Assembly: GCA_020632575.1 (NCBI GenBank)
Contig: JACKFH010000072.1
Span: 1-11,723 of the forward strand
DNA length: 11,723 bases
Reading direction: 5' to 3'
Source of the DNA: Candidatus Omnitrophota bacterium
GTDB lineage: Bacteria; Hinthialibacterota; Hinthialibacteria; OLB16
Shown here one piece after another: positions 1 to 7,756 of the stretch. Position 1 is the first letter of the stretch; every line of letters begins with the position of its first letter. A model generated the notes under the pieces. That model did no database searches. It was not told the DNA's origin and saw only the letters and a program-made list of their open reading frames with translations. Both the position numbers and the translations under genes were made by a program.

Positions 1-743
1 GCGATAAAGACCGGCATGGATTGAGTCGTTTCTTCCTCGACCACCATGATCTCTGAATTCGCGTCCTCCGGAGCCCCTTGTTTGATCCAGGTTCGGATCT
101 TTTGAATCGATTCCTCATCCAACTTATCGCCGGAAAGTGGCATCTTGGGCTCTTCCAAGTGCGCCACGAGGCGGAACAACCGGCTCTGGTCCGGTTTGCC
201 CGGGACAATAACCTGCCCGGAACTCCCGCCCTCCAAGGCGTCACTCACCGATTCGAGGGAGAGGCCGCTTCGCCGTTTGTCCCGGTTGTGACAACTGAAG
301 CAATTTGCCTGAAAGATGGGACGGATATGCTCGACGTAGCTGATCACCGGCTCCTGCTTTTCCGCGGACATGGAAGCCATCTCGGTTTTTCCCATGGGAG
401 CAGCCCCCTGCATGGCCACCGCCTCGGGCTGTGGTTTGGGAACCTCGGCTCCCTTGGCGAACTTCTCAAGGAGTTTGCGGAGCGATTCGACTCGCTCGGA
501 GATTTCCTTGGCCTGAGCCTCCAGGTTGTCCGCCTTGCCTCTCAGGTCGACCACCTGTTTATCCCATTCCCCCACCTGCGATTTCATCTCTTTGAGGCTA
601 TTGGCAATCTGATCGGGACCGACCTGCAATAGCTGATCGATTGCGGCGCTTACTTGTTCGTCACTTGGCGTCTCCTGTCCTAAAGCCACAGGAGTCCAAA
701 CTAGCAGTGAACAGATAATCGGCCAAAAGATTTTCTTCATCAT
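1..743 (-). CDS. Exported coiled-coil protein with PSCyt1-type cytochrome c domain, partial at C-terminus
   Basis: The frame is open from the start at 743 to the window edge, so 247 residues are visible and the C-terminus is missing. Residues 1-22 form a signal peptide (MMKK, then a hydrophobic core ending near ALG). Residues 31-97 are a charged helical, probably coiled-coil segment with the motif VGPD at 41-44. A flexible linker follows. Residues 134-230 match the planctomycete cytochrome c (PSCyt1) pattern: IRPIFQANCFSCH with the heme motif CFSCH at 148-152, and EPKMP near 198-202, whose methionine is the likely distal ligand. It should therefore be a periplasmic, covalently heme-binding electron carrier. 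It is the last visible gene of the operon, 55 bases after the paralogous coiled-coil gene. Two adjacent ATG codons (743 and 740) are possible starts. In many planctomycetes this domain is followed by a WD40 propeller; whether that holds here lies outside the window. Confidence 0.9.
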   Translation of the reverse strand, partial: MMKKIFWPIICSLLVWTPVALGQETPSDEQVSAAIDQLLQVGPDQIANSLKEMKSQVGEWDKQVVDLRGKADNLEAQAKEISERVESLRKLLEKFAKGAEVPKPQPEAVAMQGAAPMGKTEMASMSAEKQEPVISYVEHIRPIFQANCFSCHNRDKRRSGLSLESVSDALEGGSSGQVIVPGKPDQSRLFRLVAHLEEPKMPLSGDKLDEESIQKIRTWIKQGAPEDANSEIMVVEEETTQSMPVFI

Positions 744-798
744 GATTCTTTCTCTCTCTTCCCCAGTTCCCGATGGTCTATTGATGACCCTTTTTCAC

Positions 799-1272
799 CT
801 ATTGACCGCCCTCTGCAACTTGTTCAGCGGGCGCCGCTTCCGCGGGCTTCTCCTCAGCGGGCGGGGCGGCCGCTTGTTCCGCGGGCGGGGCTTCGGCGGG
901 CTGTTCAGCAGGAGCGGCCTCCGCGGGCGCCGGTTCGGGGGCGGGAGCGGGTTCCGCCGGAGGCGGGGCGGGTGGGTTCATCGCGGTCACGACACTCTGC
1001 ATGAACTTTTCGATGGTTTCGATCCGCTGACGGAAAGCGGTTGCTTTGGCCTCGAGATCATCCGCTTGTTTGCGAAGATTGGCCGCCTCGGCGGTGAGGT
1101 TATCCGCTTGGGTCTTCATTTCGTTGAAATGCTGAACCAGAGCATCCGGTCCCACCTTCGATAATTCCTCCAGGATCTTTCCCACATCGGGTTGCTGATC
1201 GGCGGGCGCCTCCTCAGCGAGAGCCACAGTCGGGCTCAAGATGATCAAAATCGCCAGGATCCATTGTTTCAT
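799..1272 (-). CDS. Exported coiled-coil protein with Pro/Ala/Glu-rich C-terminal tail
   Basis: A 157-residue protein of no family I recognise by name. The start at 1272 is chosen because it begins directly with a signal peptide (MKQW, hydrophobic core, ALA near 17-19) and has a GAGGGAGG ribosome site at 1283-1290. The frame is open 20 codons further upstream, but those have no signal-like character and would overlap the preceding gene. Residues 30-97 are a charged helical region with VGPD at 40-43 and heptad-like leucine/alanine spacing, homologous without gaps to the same region of the next gene's cytochrome protein. Residues 100-157 are almost wholly Pro, Ala, Glu and Gln, and probably extended and disordered, as in envelope spanning or cell-wall-associated linkers. 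There are no cysteines, so it binds no heme. It lies 43 bases after the DUF1549/DUF1553 gene. A role as structural partner or tether for the cytochrome is inference. Confidence 0.85.
   Translation of the reverse strand: MKQWILAILIILSPTVALAEEAPADQQPDVGKILEELSKVGPDALVQHFNEMKTQADNLTAEAANLRKQADDLEAKATAFRQRIETIEKFMQSVVTAMNPPAPPPAEPAPAPEPAPAEAAPAEQPAEAPPAEQAAAPPAEEKPAEAAPAEQVAEGGQ
802..975 (-). repeat. Low-complexity Pro/Ala/Glu coding repeat
   Basis: These bases encode residues 100-157 of the coiled-coil protein. The peptide is built from short imperfect units such as PAEP, PAEAA, PAEQ and AEAPPAE, and the DNA is correspondingly a degenerate GC-rich repeat. Such tracts can change length by slippage. 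The long plus-strand reading frame across this stretch is a shadow of this composition. Confidence 0.75.
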
Positions 1273-1315
1273 GATTGCATTGCCTCCCTCTTTCGTTCCT
1301 CTTCCATTGAATTCA

Positions 1316-3769
1316 TCAATGATTAAACACAAATTCCTTCGAGTTCAGGATACTCCATAGCACGTCCTCGAAAACCGCTTGACGGTTTTCGGAATCCGCC
1401 AGGTAGACCTCGATCGATTTTCTTTCCTCGGCCAGGGGACGTCTGGAGAAGGCCGCGAGATAGAGTTCGTCCAAGACCTTCTCGTCATTAGTGGTCGAGG
1501 AGACCAGGTTCGCGACACGGCCGTTCTTGTCCTGAACTGCTGTATCGATCGTGTCGCCATTGATCAGATGGAGCACCTGACCCAATGTCGGTTCCTGACG
1601 GCGTTCGCACGCGCAGACAGAGTCTCGCGAGGGGCGACCGAACACGGAAAGAAAATAGTTCCCGCTGTTCCCATCGGCCACCTGCACCGCGCGAGCCCCT
1701 TTCGGCAAATTGTTGAATTTGACATCGTGTTTGGTCACCGAGGTGATCGCGTCCAGCAACAGTTCGGCAGGAAGTCGTCTGACCCGTTGGCAGGAAAAGT
1801 TTCGGGTGTCTTTGTTTTCGGGATCTCTCGGCTGGGTCGATTGCTGGTAAGTGTAGGAGTTGCAAATCTCGCGCACCAAGGCTCGCAAATCGTATTGCGT
1901 TTCCACCAAGCGATGTCCGAGTTGTTCAAGAAGTTCCGGATGGGTGGGCGGGTTGGTGGCTCGAACATCATCCACCGGATCGATGATTCCAGCGCCAAAA
2001 AACTGTTCCCACACCCGGTTGGCGATATTCTTCGCGAACCAAGGGTTGTCTGGAGAGGTGAGCCACTCTGCCACGAGGGCGCGACGGTCCCGTCCTCCGA
2101 CCTCGGGTTGAGTTCCTCCGAGAAATTTTGGGGGCATCGCTTGACCCGTTCGGATGTGCCCGATTTCGCCGCTCTTCTTATCGTAGAGAATGGCTTCACG
2201 TGGATCGCTCGAACTCTTCCGGCCCACCTGAGAGAAGAAGGAGGCGAACGAGTAATAATCGTCCATGGTCCACTGTTCGAAGGGGTGGTTGTGGCACTGA
2301 GCGCATTTGATTTGAAGGCCAAGGAAGACCTGTGCCACATTTTCCGCGATCACTTTCGGGTCGGTTTCCACCACATAATAGTTGACCGCGGGCTGAGTAA
2401 AATTCCCCCCCTCGGAGGTCAGGAGTTCGCGGACCATTTGATCCAGAGGCTTGTTGGAGGAAAAGGATTCGCGCAGCCAATCGTTGTACCGGTGCATCGC
2501 TTTTCGGTCCAGTTCGTTGGTCGCCTTCACCTTCAGCAGATCCGCCCATTTCATCGCCCAGATTTCGGGGAACTCGGGGCGGTCCAACAACTCATCAATT
2601 AGCGCCGCACGTTTGTCGGGATTTGAGTCCGACAGGAACTGGGTTGTTTCTTGGACTGTCGGTAGGACGCCGACAATATCGAGATACACGCGTCGAACAA
2701 AGATCTCATCCGAGCAGATTTCGGCTGGGACCAAACGAAGATTCTTGAGTTTGGCGAAGATTCTTTCGTCGACATAGTTTCGAGCAACCGCCTCCTCCGG
2801 CCATTCCGGTTGCCCCCCTTCTGGAAGGACGATGGCCTGTGAGATCACCGCGAGCTGACCGAAGCGAGCGAGCAGGTAAGCCTCGCCGCGTGTCCCGGAG
2901 GTGACCGTCCCCGAATCGTCCACCTTGAGAACCGTGTCATCGTTGGTCGAAAGGACTGAGAGGTCGGTGACATCTCGTGCGGTTCCATCCGAATAGTGCG
3001 CCAGGACCACCGCCCGATGAGTCTTGCCCTCGCCCTCGAGGACAAAATGTTTCGGGAGGATCTCCAGGGAAATCATTTCTCGGACATCCGAGGGATCGTC
3101 CTGAGCGCCCTCTTTGATCCATTGCAGGAGGGTTTCATACGCGGGATCCTTGGTTCGCATGACCACCCCGCCGGCATGGTCGACCCACCCAGAGGGTTTC
3201 TGAAGTAAGAGACTAGCCTTCGGATCGGCGACATTCATTCGCCGCCCCATCTCGTCCCGGGTCAAATTGACATAGTCGATTCTCGCGTCCTCCGAGAAGA
3301 GGGACATTTTGAATCCGTTCTTGCCCTTGGCGCTGCCATGACACGCTCCGGTGTTGCACCCCTGTTTCATCAGGACTGGCTCGACATCGTGACGAAAACT
3401 AATGGGTGGAACTGTGTCGGCGTTGGCGATACGAATTGTTTGACGGGTCTCCAAATCCCCAAACCGATAGGTGACCGTCGCCGTCCCGTTCCCGATTGGC
3501 GTCGCCAACTTTTCATCATTCAGTTTGGCGATCCCCACCACCGAGAGAGTGGCCGTCGCCTCGAGGGTCCTATCCACAGTCACGCCGCTGTCCAAGGTTT
3601 CCACCACCACGGATCGATGGGAGGCGTCGGCCTGGTTCAACTGGAGTTCGGAGGGATACACCGAGAGAGATCCGGCCCAAGCGGAAATCGGAAGCATAGC
3701 AAGGACGCAGACCCAGGCGGCGATCCGATTGGGGATGGGGTGACGGGGCGTCTTGATCCGATGATTCAT
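1316..3769 (-). CDS. DUF1549/DUF1553 protein with Ig-like (BIG2) domain and two heme-type cysteine motifs
   Basis: An 817-residue exported protein of the planctomycete cytochrome-associated family; the biochemical function of the family is not established. A strong AAAGGAGAG ribosome site precedes the ATG at 3769. Residues 1-32 are a signal peptide ending near AWA. Residues 33-115 look like a beta-sandwich domain. Residues 125-225 are a cytochrome-like region with CNTGACHG at 138-145, a CX4CH motif rather than the usual CXXCH, followed by a conserved-looking GKNGFKMSLF. Residues 230-315 resemble a BIG2 Ig-like fold (YSDGTARDVT, then GTRGEAYLLARFG). DUF1549 covers about 330-545 and includes CAQCHNHPFEQW from 489, a canonical CXXCH. 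DUF1553 covers about 560-812 (NIANRVWEQFFGAGIIDPVDD; RRLPAELLLDAI). A CAC cysteine pair is at 719-721. It starts 11 bases after the PPC gene and is translationally close to it. Overall length and domain order are normal for the family. Confidence 0.93.
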   Translation of the reverse strand: MNHRIKTPRHPIPNRIAAWVCVLAMLPISAWAGSLSVYPSELQLNQADASHRSVVVETLDSGVTVDRTLEATATLSVVGIAKLNDEKLATPIGNGTATVTYRFGDLETRQTIRIANADTVPPISFRHDVEPVLMKQGCNTGACHGSAKGKNGFKMSLFSEDARIDYVNLTRDEMGRRMNVADPKASLLLQKPSGWVDHAGGVVMRTKDPAYETLLQWIKEGAQDDPSDVREMISLEILPKHFVLEGEGKTHRAVVLAHYSDGTARDVTDLSVLSTNDDTVLKVDDSGTVTSGTRGEAYLLARFGQLAVISQAIVLPEGGQPEWPEEAVARNYVDERIFAKLKNLRLVPAEICSDEIFVRRVYLDIVGVLPTVQETTQFLSDSNPDKRAALIDELLDRPEFPEIWAMKWADLLKVKATNELDRKAMHRYNDWLRESFSSNKPLDQMVRELLTSEGGNFTQPAVNYYVVETDPKVIAENVAQVFLGLQIKCAQCHNHPFEQWTMDDYYSFASFFSQVGRKSSSDPREAILYDKKSGEIGHIRTGQAMPPKFLGGTQPEVGGRDRRALVAEWLTSPDNPWFAKNIANRVWEQFFGAGIIDPVDDVRATNPPTHPELLEQLGHRLVETQYDLRALVREICNSYTYQQSTQPRDPENKDTRNFSCQRVRRLPAELLLDAITSVTKHDVKFNNLPKGARAVQVADGNSGNYFLSVFGRPSRDSVCACERRQEPTLGQVLHLINGDTIDTAVQDKNGRVANLVSSTTNDEKVLDELYLAAFSRRPLAEERKSIEVYLADSENRQAVFEDVLWSILNSKEFVFNH

Positions 3770-3780
3770 CGTTCTCTCCT

Positions 3781-6138
3781 TTAGGAATTCGGGAAGCGCG
3801 TTTTACGCTCCGGCTCTTCTTTCTTTTCTTCAGGGACAGGTGTGGGGGTCGGTTCGGCCCCCTCCTGCACGGGGAGCGGTTCGTAGACCCGCAGTTCACC
3901 ACCGCCCGACTGGTGGAGAACCTCCTCCCCCTGGTCCATCAATATCGTTCGGACAAACAACCCGGTGGTTTTGTTGGGGGGCGAATCCTTGGCGACATGA
4001 AGGAGGAATTTCAACTCTTCGGTTCCCATCGACAGAGACTGGTTTTCGGCGGTGACTCCTTTGGGTAGACCAAGAATCTGCGCCGAATACTCGCCTTCGA
4101 TGGTCGCTTTGTGGATGACCTTGGCCGAAATTTCCACCGGCTTTCCTTGTTCGGTCTCGACATTGGCGACTTCGAAGGTAACCCAGGGTTCCTGAATTTC
4201 CAAATCGATAAGCGGGGAACTCACCTCGATTCCTCCTGATTTTCCAAGAACCGCGATTTGGCTCATTCCAAGGGCGGCGTTTCCCTTGGCGTCCAGGGTC
4301 AGGGTGGTCTGTGTCGCCCCTTCAGCGATTTGCGCGCTTGTGGCGCCCACTCCGGAGGGGGTCCAGGGGACCCGCAGGTCGATTGGACTCGTGAAACCGT
4401 CGTCTCGATCGGCGGTGATTTCCAGCAGCATCTGTCCTTGTCGCACGACCGGAACTTTGGGTTGTCTCGCTGAGATATGGAAAGGCGCCGGCTGAGTGAC
4501 CGCCAACGCCGGTTGACGAACATAATGCGTCCAGAACTCAGTCTTGTTGTTGCCGTAGACCATGACCACTTTCTGATTGAAAACGGCGGGCACGGTTCGG
4601 TCGCCCGAATTGAGATCGCCCGAAACCGCGAGCATCGCTCCACTTAGAGGCGCCTCCTGATTGGCGGTGAAAAGCAGCGGGATCACTTCCTGTCCGTTTT
4701 CGATCGTTGAGGATTGGACCGTCACCCCATCCTGCAATCCCTCGACTCGGATCGCTATGGGGCCGTCGATATTGGTCCTTCTCGCAGAAAGCAAGGCGAG
4801 TGCACGGTTTCCTTGAGGCAGGGAGAGATCGGCGAACTCGTTGTTCAGGAACTCCAGTTCGATCGATGGCCGATTGGGGGTGATTTCCACTCGGTAAGCG
4901 AATTCCGCCCCGCCTCGACTCAGGTGGTCGGTAACGCGCACATGATAGACTCCATCCTCTGGGAGTCGGGTCCGGCTGTAGCTATCCTGCCCCTTGGCGT
5001 CATCGACTCCCAAAAGTTCCTCGCCATTCGGTTTGTAGACTTGCAGAACACTATCGATTGGCGAACCCAATCTCTTTCCCCAGACCTGGAACTCATACTC
5101 CTGGTCCGCCTTCCCGACAAAGTGATACCAATCGACATCGCCCGGTTCGTTCAGGACTCCATCGAAACTTCCCGGTACGGTCCCGGTAGTGGATTGGACA
5201 TTCTCGTTGTTGGGCTCGGCCTCGAACACTCCGTTGTATGGGATGCTCCGGAAAAACAAAGGAGTGGGAGCGATTCCCTGATCAGTCTTGGGATAAATCG
5301 TTTCCTTCTCGGCGCCTGGGGTGGAGGGGAAGGTGACCACTTGCACCGGGGCTTTCGGGTCGCCGATCCAGGTGATTTCAGCGGTCGCCCCAGTCTGACC
5401 TCCAAGCGGCGTCGCCATCACCGGCCGGGGAAACTCTCCGACATGAAGCCGGTAATAAGAGGAGCCCGATCCACCGTAAGCCGCCTCGCTGATGATGAGC
5501 GAATACTCCCCGGTTTCCTCGGCAACATGGGTGAATGCAGCGTCCTGATGAACGAGATCGGTGTCATCCACCACCGCGATCTCGTGTCCCTTGGGGCTGA
5601 GGAGTTTGAGTTTGGCGTCGAACAGCGTGTTCCCCAAACGAAGCGCCTGGGCCTCGACCGACAGACGTTGACCTTGGTTCAAGTGAAATCGGAAGGTGTC
5701 GACATCCTCGTTTTCGACAATCCCATCGACTGTGGTGTGGAGATCGATGGACTGAGCTTGGTCCTGCGTGTTGTTCGGCTCGGTCTCGATTTGCTCGTTT
5801 AGGTTTCCAACACAGAAATACTCGAAGTTGCTCAGCCCTGTCTTTGTTCGGACTCGGACCGGTTTCGATCCGATCTCGGTCTCGGGCGGAATATTCAACA
5901 CCGCGCGGACATCGCCATCGGAAACGACCTCATAAGTCACCAACGAAATGCCCGGTTCGTGAAAGAGGAGATCGACCGTGTCGGAGAGATTATTGCCATA
6001 GAAATGAACTTCGCGGGTCGCGCCGATCATTCCACCCGGCGGATAGATCCGATCCAATCCCGGATTGGCCCCCAACACTGGATTGGAGCCAAGGACAACC
6101 AATAAGAGGAAACCGCACAACCGCCCAAAGAATCTCAT
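3781..6138 (-). CDS. Exported pre-peptidase C-terminal (PPC) domain protein with two PPC domains
   Basis: Starting at the ATG at 6138 gives 785 residues that begin directly with a signal peptide (MRFFGRL, hydrophobic core, VLGA near 20-24). The frame extends to a TTG at 6171, but that overlaps the stop of the preceding gene and has no ribosome site, so it is rejected. Residues 25-105 resemble an IPT/TIG-like beta domain (YPPGGMIG; HFYGNNLSD). Two PPC domains follow, at about 115-235 and 305-420, each opening with an EPNN motif (120-123 and 308-311) and containing the D-x-D-x-(F/Y)-x-F pattern (EDVDTFRF; GDVDWYHF) typical of the family. The rest is beta-rich and of unknown type. The C-terminal 30 residues are Pro/Glu/Lys-rich. 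PPC domains are usually accessory to secreted proteins; no peptidase domain is visible. Proteins of this form commonly accompany DUF1501 and DUF1549 genes in planctomycetes. A surface or scaffold role is inferred. Confidence 0.9.
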   Translation of the reverse strand: MRFFGRLCGFLLLVVLGSNPVLGANPGLDRIYPPGGMIGATREVHFYGNNLSDTVDLLFHEPGISLVTYEVVSDGDVRAVLNIPPETEIGSKPVRVRTKTGLSNFEYFCVGNLNEQIETEPNNTQDQAQSIDLHTTVDGIVENEDVDTFRFHLNQGQRLSVEAQALRLGNTLFDAKLKLLSPKGHEIAVVDDTDLVHQDAAFTHVAEETGEYSLIISEAAYGGSGSSYYRLHVGEFPRPVMATPLGGQTGATAEITWIGDPKAPVQVVTFPSTPGAEKETIYPKTDQGIAPTPLFFRSIPYNGVFEAEPNNENVQSTTGTVPGSFDGVLNEPGDVDWYHFVGKADQEYEFQVWGKRLGSPIDSVLQVYKPNGEELLGVDDAKGQDSYSRTRLPEDGVYHVRVTDHLSRGGAEFAYRVEITPNRPSIELEFLNNEFADLSLPQGNRALALLSARRTNIDGPIAIRVEGLQDGVTVQSSTIENGQEVIPLLFTANQEAPLSGAMLAVSGDLNSGDRTVPAVFNQKVVMVYGNNKTEFWTHYVRQPALAVTQPAPFHISARQPKVPVVRQGQMLLEITADRDDGFTSPIDLRVPWTPSGVGATSAQIAEGATQTTLTLDAKGNAALGMSQIAVLGKSGGIEVSSPLIDLEIQEPWVTFEVANVETEQGKPVEISAKVIHKATIEGEYSAQILGLPKGVTAENQSLSMGTEELKFLLHVAKDSPPNKTTGLFVRTILMDQGEEVLHQSGGGELRVYEPLPVQEGAEPTPTPVPEEKKEEPERKTRFPNS

Positions 6139-6167
6139 AAGAATGTCTCTTTCAGAGAAAGAAAGCC

Positions 6168-7475
6168 TCAAACTAAGGGTTCTATGACGGAGCCATAGCG
6201 GACAATGTCGATGGGGCGGTTTCCGGGGCTCATCAGTTTCTTTTCGGGATTGATTCCGAGCAAGGTGAAAACAGTGGCGGCGTAATCCTCCGGGCCCACC
6301 GGATCTCTCACCGGTTCTGACCCGTAAGCGTCCGTCGCGCCATGGATGATCCCTCCTTGGACACCGCCTCCCGCCATCATGATGCTGAACGCCTTTGGCC
6401 AGTGGTCCCGCCCGGCGTCGCGGTTGATTTTCACCGTTCGTCCGAACTCCGTGGCCAGGATGACCAGAGTCGTTTTGAGCAACCCGCGCCTCTCCAGGTC
6501 GTTAATGAGAGTCGAGACCGCTTGGTCCAGCGGCGGTAGGTTCGTTTCCATCCCCTTCTTGATATTGATATGGTGGTCCCAACTACCGGAAAGTACGGTC
6601 ACGAACCGGGCCCCACCCTCGACCAATCGACGCGCCAGAAGCAATCGTTGCCCCATCTCATGACGCCCATACTCATCCCGGATTTCATCGGGTTCAGCAG
6701 CGATATGGAAGGCCTCGCGAGCGGACTGGGAGCTGATCAGGGAGTACGCTTTTTCGTAGTAGCTGTCCATGGCGGCCAGGCTGTCGGATTGTTCCAACTC
6801 GGAGAAATGAGAATCGACGCTATGAAGGAGCGTCTTCCTCCTTTCCATCCGTCCTTCGTCGACACTGCCCGGAAGATTCAAATCGCGAACCTCAAAATTC
6901 TGGTTCGAGGGCTCGCCTCCGACACTGAATGGACCGTAAGCGGAACTGAGGTATCCGGTCCCCATGTACTCATCGCCGGAACTTGGTATGGAGACATAGG
7001 GTGGGATGTCGTTTCTCGTTCCGAGTTCATGAGCGACCACCGAGCCCACGCTGGGGTAGATGATCGCGGGACTCGGACGATAACCGGTCAGCATGTTGTG
7101 ACGACCTCGTTCGTGGGCCGCCTCACCATGGCTCATGGATCGAATAACGGAGACCTTATCGGCGATGCCGGCAAGTTTCGGCAATTGAGAACCGAAGACA
7201 TCGCCTGTATTGGTTTTGACTGTGCCCAGATCGCCTCGGTACTCGATGGGGGAATAGGGCTTGGGGTCGAAGGTGTCGACATGACTCATCCCCCCCGAGA
7301 GGAAAATGAGGATAGCGGACTCCGCCTTCGGACCAGGGCTTCCCTCCTCGGCGTGAGCCGCTTGAAGACGGAGAGCATCTCCGAGAGTCAACCCGATTCC
7401 GGAAAGCACGCCGACTCGAAGAAAATCTCTTCGGTCCGGAAAACCCTTGCAACCCAGTGGTTTGGAAGTCTTCAT
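6168..7475 (-). CDS. DUF1501 family protein with Tat signal, first gene of the envelope operon
   Basis: A 435-residue DUF1501 protein, a family related to the alkaline phosphatase/sulfatase fold but with no established reaction. A Tat signal is visible: RRDFLR at 15-20, then a hydrophobic stretch and an alanine-rich cleavage region (QAAHA, 38-42). Export in the folded state suggests that a cofactor or metal is inserted in the cytoplasm. Family motifs include FLSGGMSHVDTFDPK (58-72), HERGRHNMLTGYRP (121-134), GSWDHH (297-302), ATEFGRT (341-347) and GRDHWP (355-360); the Asp and His residues in these are the likely metal ligands by analogy with the sulfatase fold. A GGAG ribosome site lies 7 bases upstream of the ATG. 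The length is normal for the family. It is the operon leader, with a promoter about 30 bases upstream of its start, and is followed after 29 bases by the PPC gene. Confidence 0.94.
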   Translation of the reverse strand: MKTSKPLGCKGFPDRRDFLRVGVLSGIGLTLGDALRLQAAHAEEGSPGPKAESAILIFLSGGMSHVDTFDPKPYSPIEYRGDLGTVKTNTGDVFGSQLPKLAGIADKVSVIRSMSHGEAAHERGRHNMLTGYRPSPAIIYPSVGSVVAHELGTRNDIPPYVSIPSSGDEYMGTGYLSSAYGPFSVGGEPSNQNFEVRDLNLPGSVDEGRMERRKTLLHSVDSHFSELEQSDSLAAMDSYYEKAYSLISSQSAREAFHIAAEPDEIRDEYGRHEMGQRLLLARRLVEGGARFVTVLSGSWDHHINIKKGMETNLPPLDQAVSTLINDLERRGLLKTTLVILATEFGRTVKINRDAGRDHWPKAFSIMMAGGGVQGGIIHGATDAYGSEPVRDPVGPEDYAATVFTLLGINPEKKLMSPGNRPIDIVRYGSVIEPLV

Positions 7476-7504
7476 GAATCTTCTCCACCCAACTCGTTTG
7501 GAAA

Positions 7505-7533
7505 AATTTACGGGTTCAAAAAATACGTGTCAA
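7505..7533 (-). promoter_or_regulatory. Sigma-70-type promoter of the DUF1501/PPC/cytochrome operon
   Basis: On the minus strand a perfect TTGACA (7533-7528) is followed after exactly 17 bases by TAAATT (7510-7505), which matches TATAAT at four of six positions. The -10 box lies about 30 bases upstream of the DUF1501 ATG, leaving a short leader that still contains the GGAG ribosome site. Spacing and placement are ideal for a housekeeping promoter; this is a motif match, not a mapped start. Confidence 0.65.
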
Positions 7534-7581
7534 CAATCGAATATCAATTTTTCGTAACTAGGGTCTGTTCTTTAAGCCGCT

Positions 7582-7638
7582 CAAACCCTTTGGTTTCCAG
7601 TCGAAAGTCCCGAATTCCCGCCTTCCTCCAAGGGTTTG
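7582..7638. repeat. Inverted repeat in the divergent intergenic region
   Basis: CAAACCCTT (7582-7590) and AAGGGTTTG (7630-7638) are perfect 9-base inverted copies 39 bases apart. The match extends by two more G-C pairs if one T (7591) is bulged. It lies between the two divergent promoters and could be a split operator site or a structured leader. Two arms of this size can also arise by chance in 280 bases. Confidence 0.4.
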
Positions 7639-7718
7639 TTTAGCAACTCAGGAATTCTAATCCTAACACATTTTAATCATTGGAGTTAAAGAATTTTTTC
7701 TCGTTCCTCTCTCCTTGT

Positions 7719-7745
7719 TGTAACATCTGCCACTCAAATCGCGTA
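7719..7745 (+). promoter_or_regulatory. Possible ECF-type promoter for the sigma factor operon
   Basis: TGTAACA (7719-7725) is followed after 16 bases by CGTA (7742-7745), the general form of ECF-dependent promoters (an AAC-containing -35 and a CGT-type -10). This would fit autoregulation by the sigma factor encoded directly downstream. Transcription would start around 7751-7753, only a few bases before the ATG at 7757, so the GAGGG at 7748-7752 would be lost or cut and the message would be nearly leaderless. That tension lowers confidence. Confidence 0.4.
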
Positions 7746-7756
7746 TTGAGGGTTAA

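Noticed and set aside
78..632. Plus-strand frame of 184 codons at the left edge
   Set aside because: The opposite strand encodes a signal peptide, coiled coil and CXXCH cytochrome domain; this frame is its shadow.
742..1164. Plus-strand Gly/Arg-rich frame of 140 codons
   Set aside because: The composition is the antisense of the Pro/Ala/Glu repeat in the 157-residue protein; it only looks like an RGG-type protein.
1305..1321. Hairpin CATTGA-ATTCA-TCAATG over the stop codon of the DUF1549/DUF1553 gene
   Set aside because: Only six AT-rich pairs and no T-run, so it is too weak to call a terminator or attenuator within an operon that continues.
1379..2602. Long plus-strand frame of 407 codons opposite the DUF1549/DUF1553 gene
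   Set aside because: It lies wholly antisense to a gene with clear family motifs, has no signal peptide or recognisable domain, and reflects the codon bias of the minus-strand gene.
4714..5802. Long plus-strand frame of 362 codons opposite the PPC gene
   Set aside because: Antisense shadow of a well-supported gene; no motif or ribosome site supports it.
6139..6171. TTG start at 6171 for the PPC gene
   Set aside because: It overlaps the DUF1501 stop, lacks a ribosome site and puts a polar extension before the signal peptide; the ATG at 6138 is preferred.
6570..7643. Plus-strand frame of 357 codons opposite the DUF1501 gene and running into the intergenic region
   Set aside because: Most of it is antisense to DUF1501, and its last part crosses the minus-strand promoter; it has no recognisable domain.
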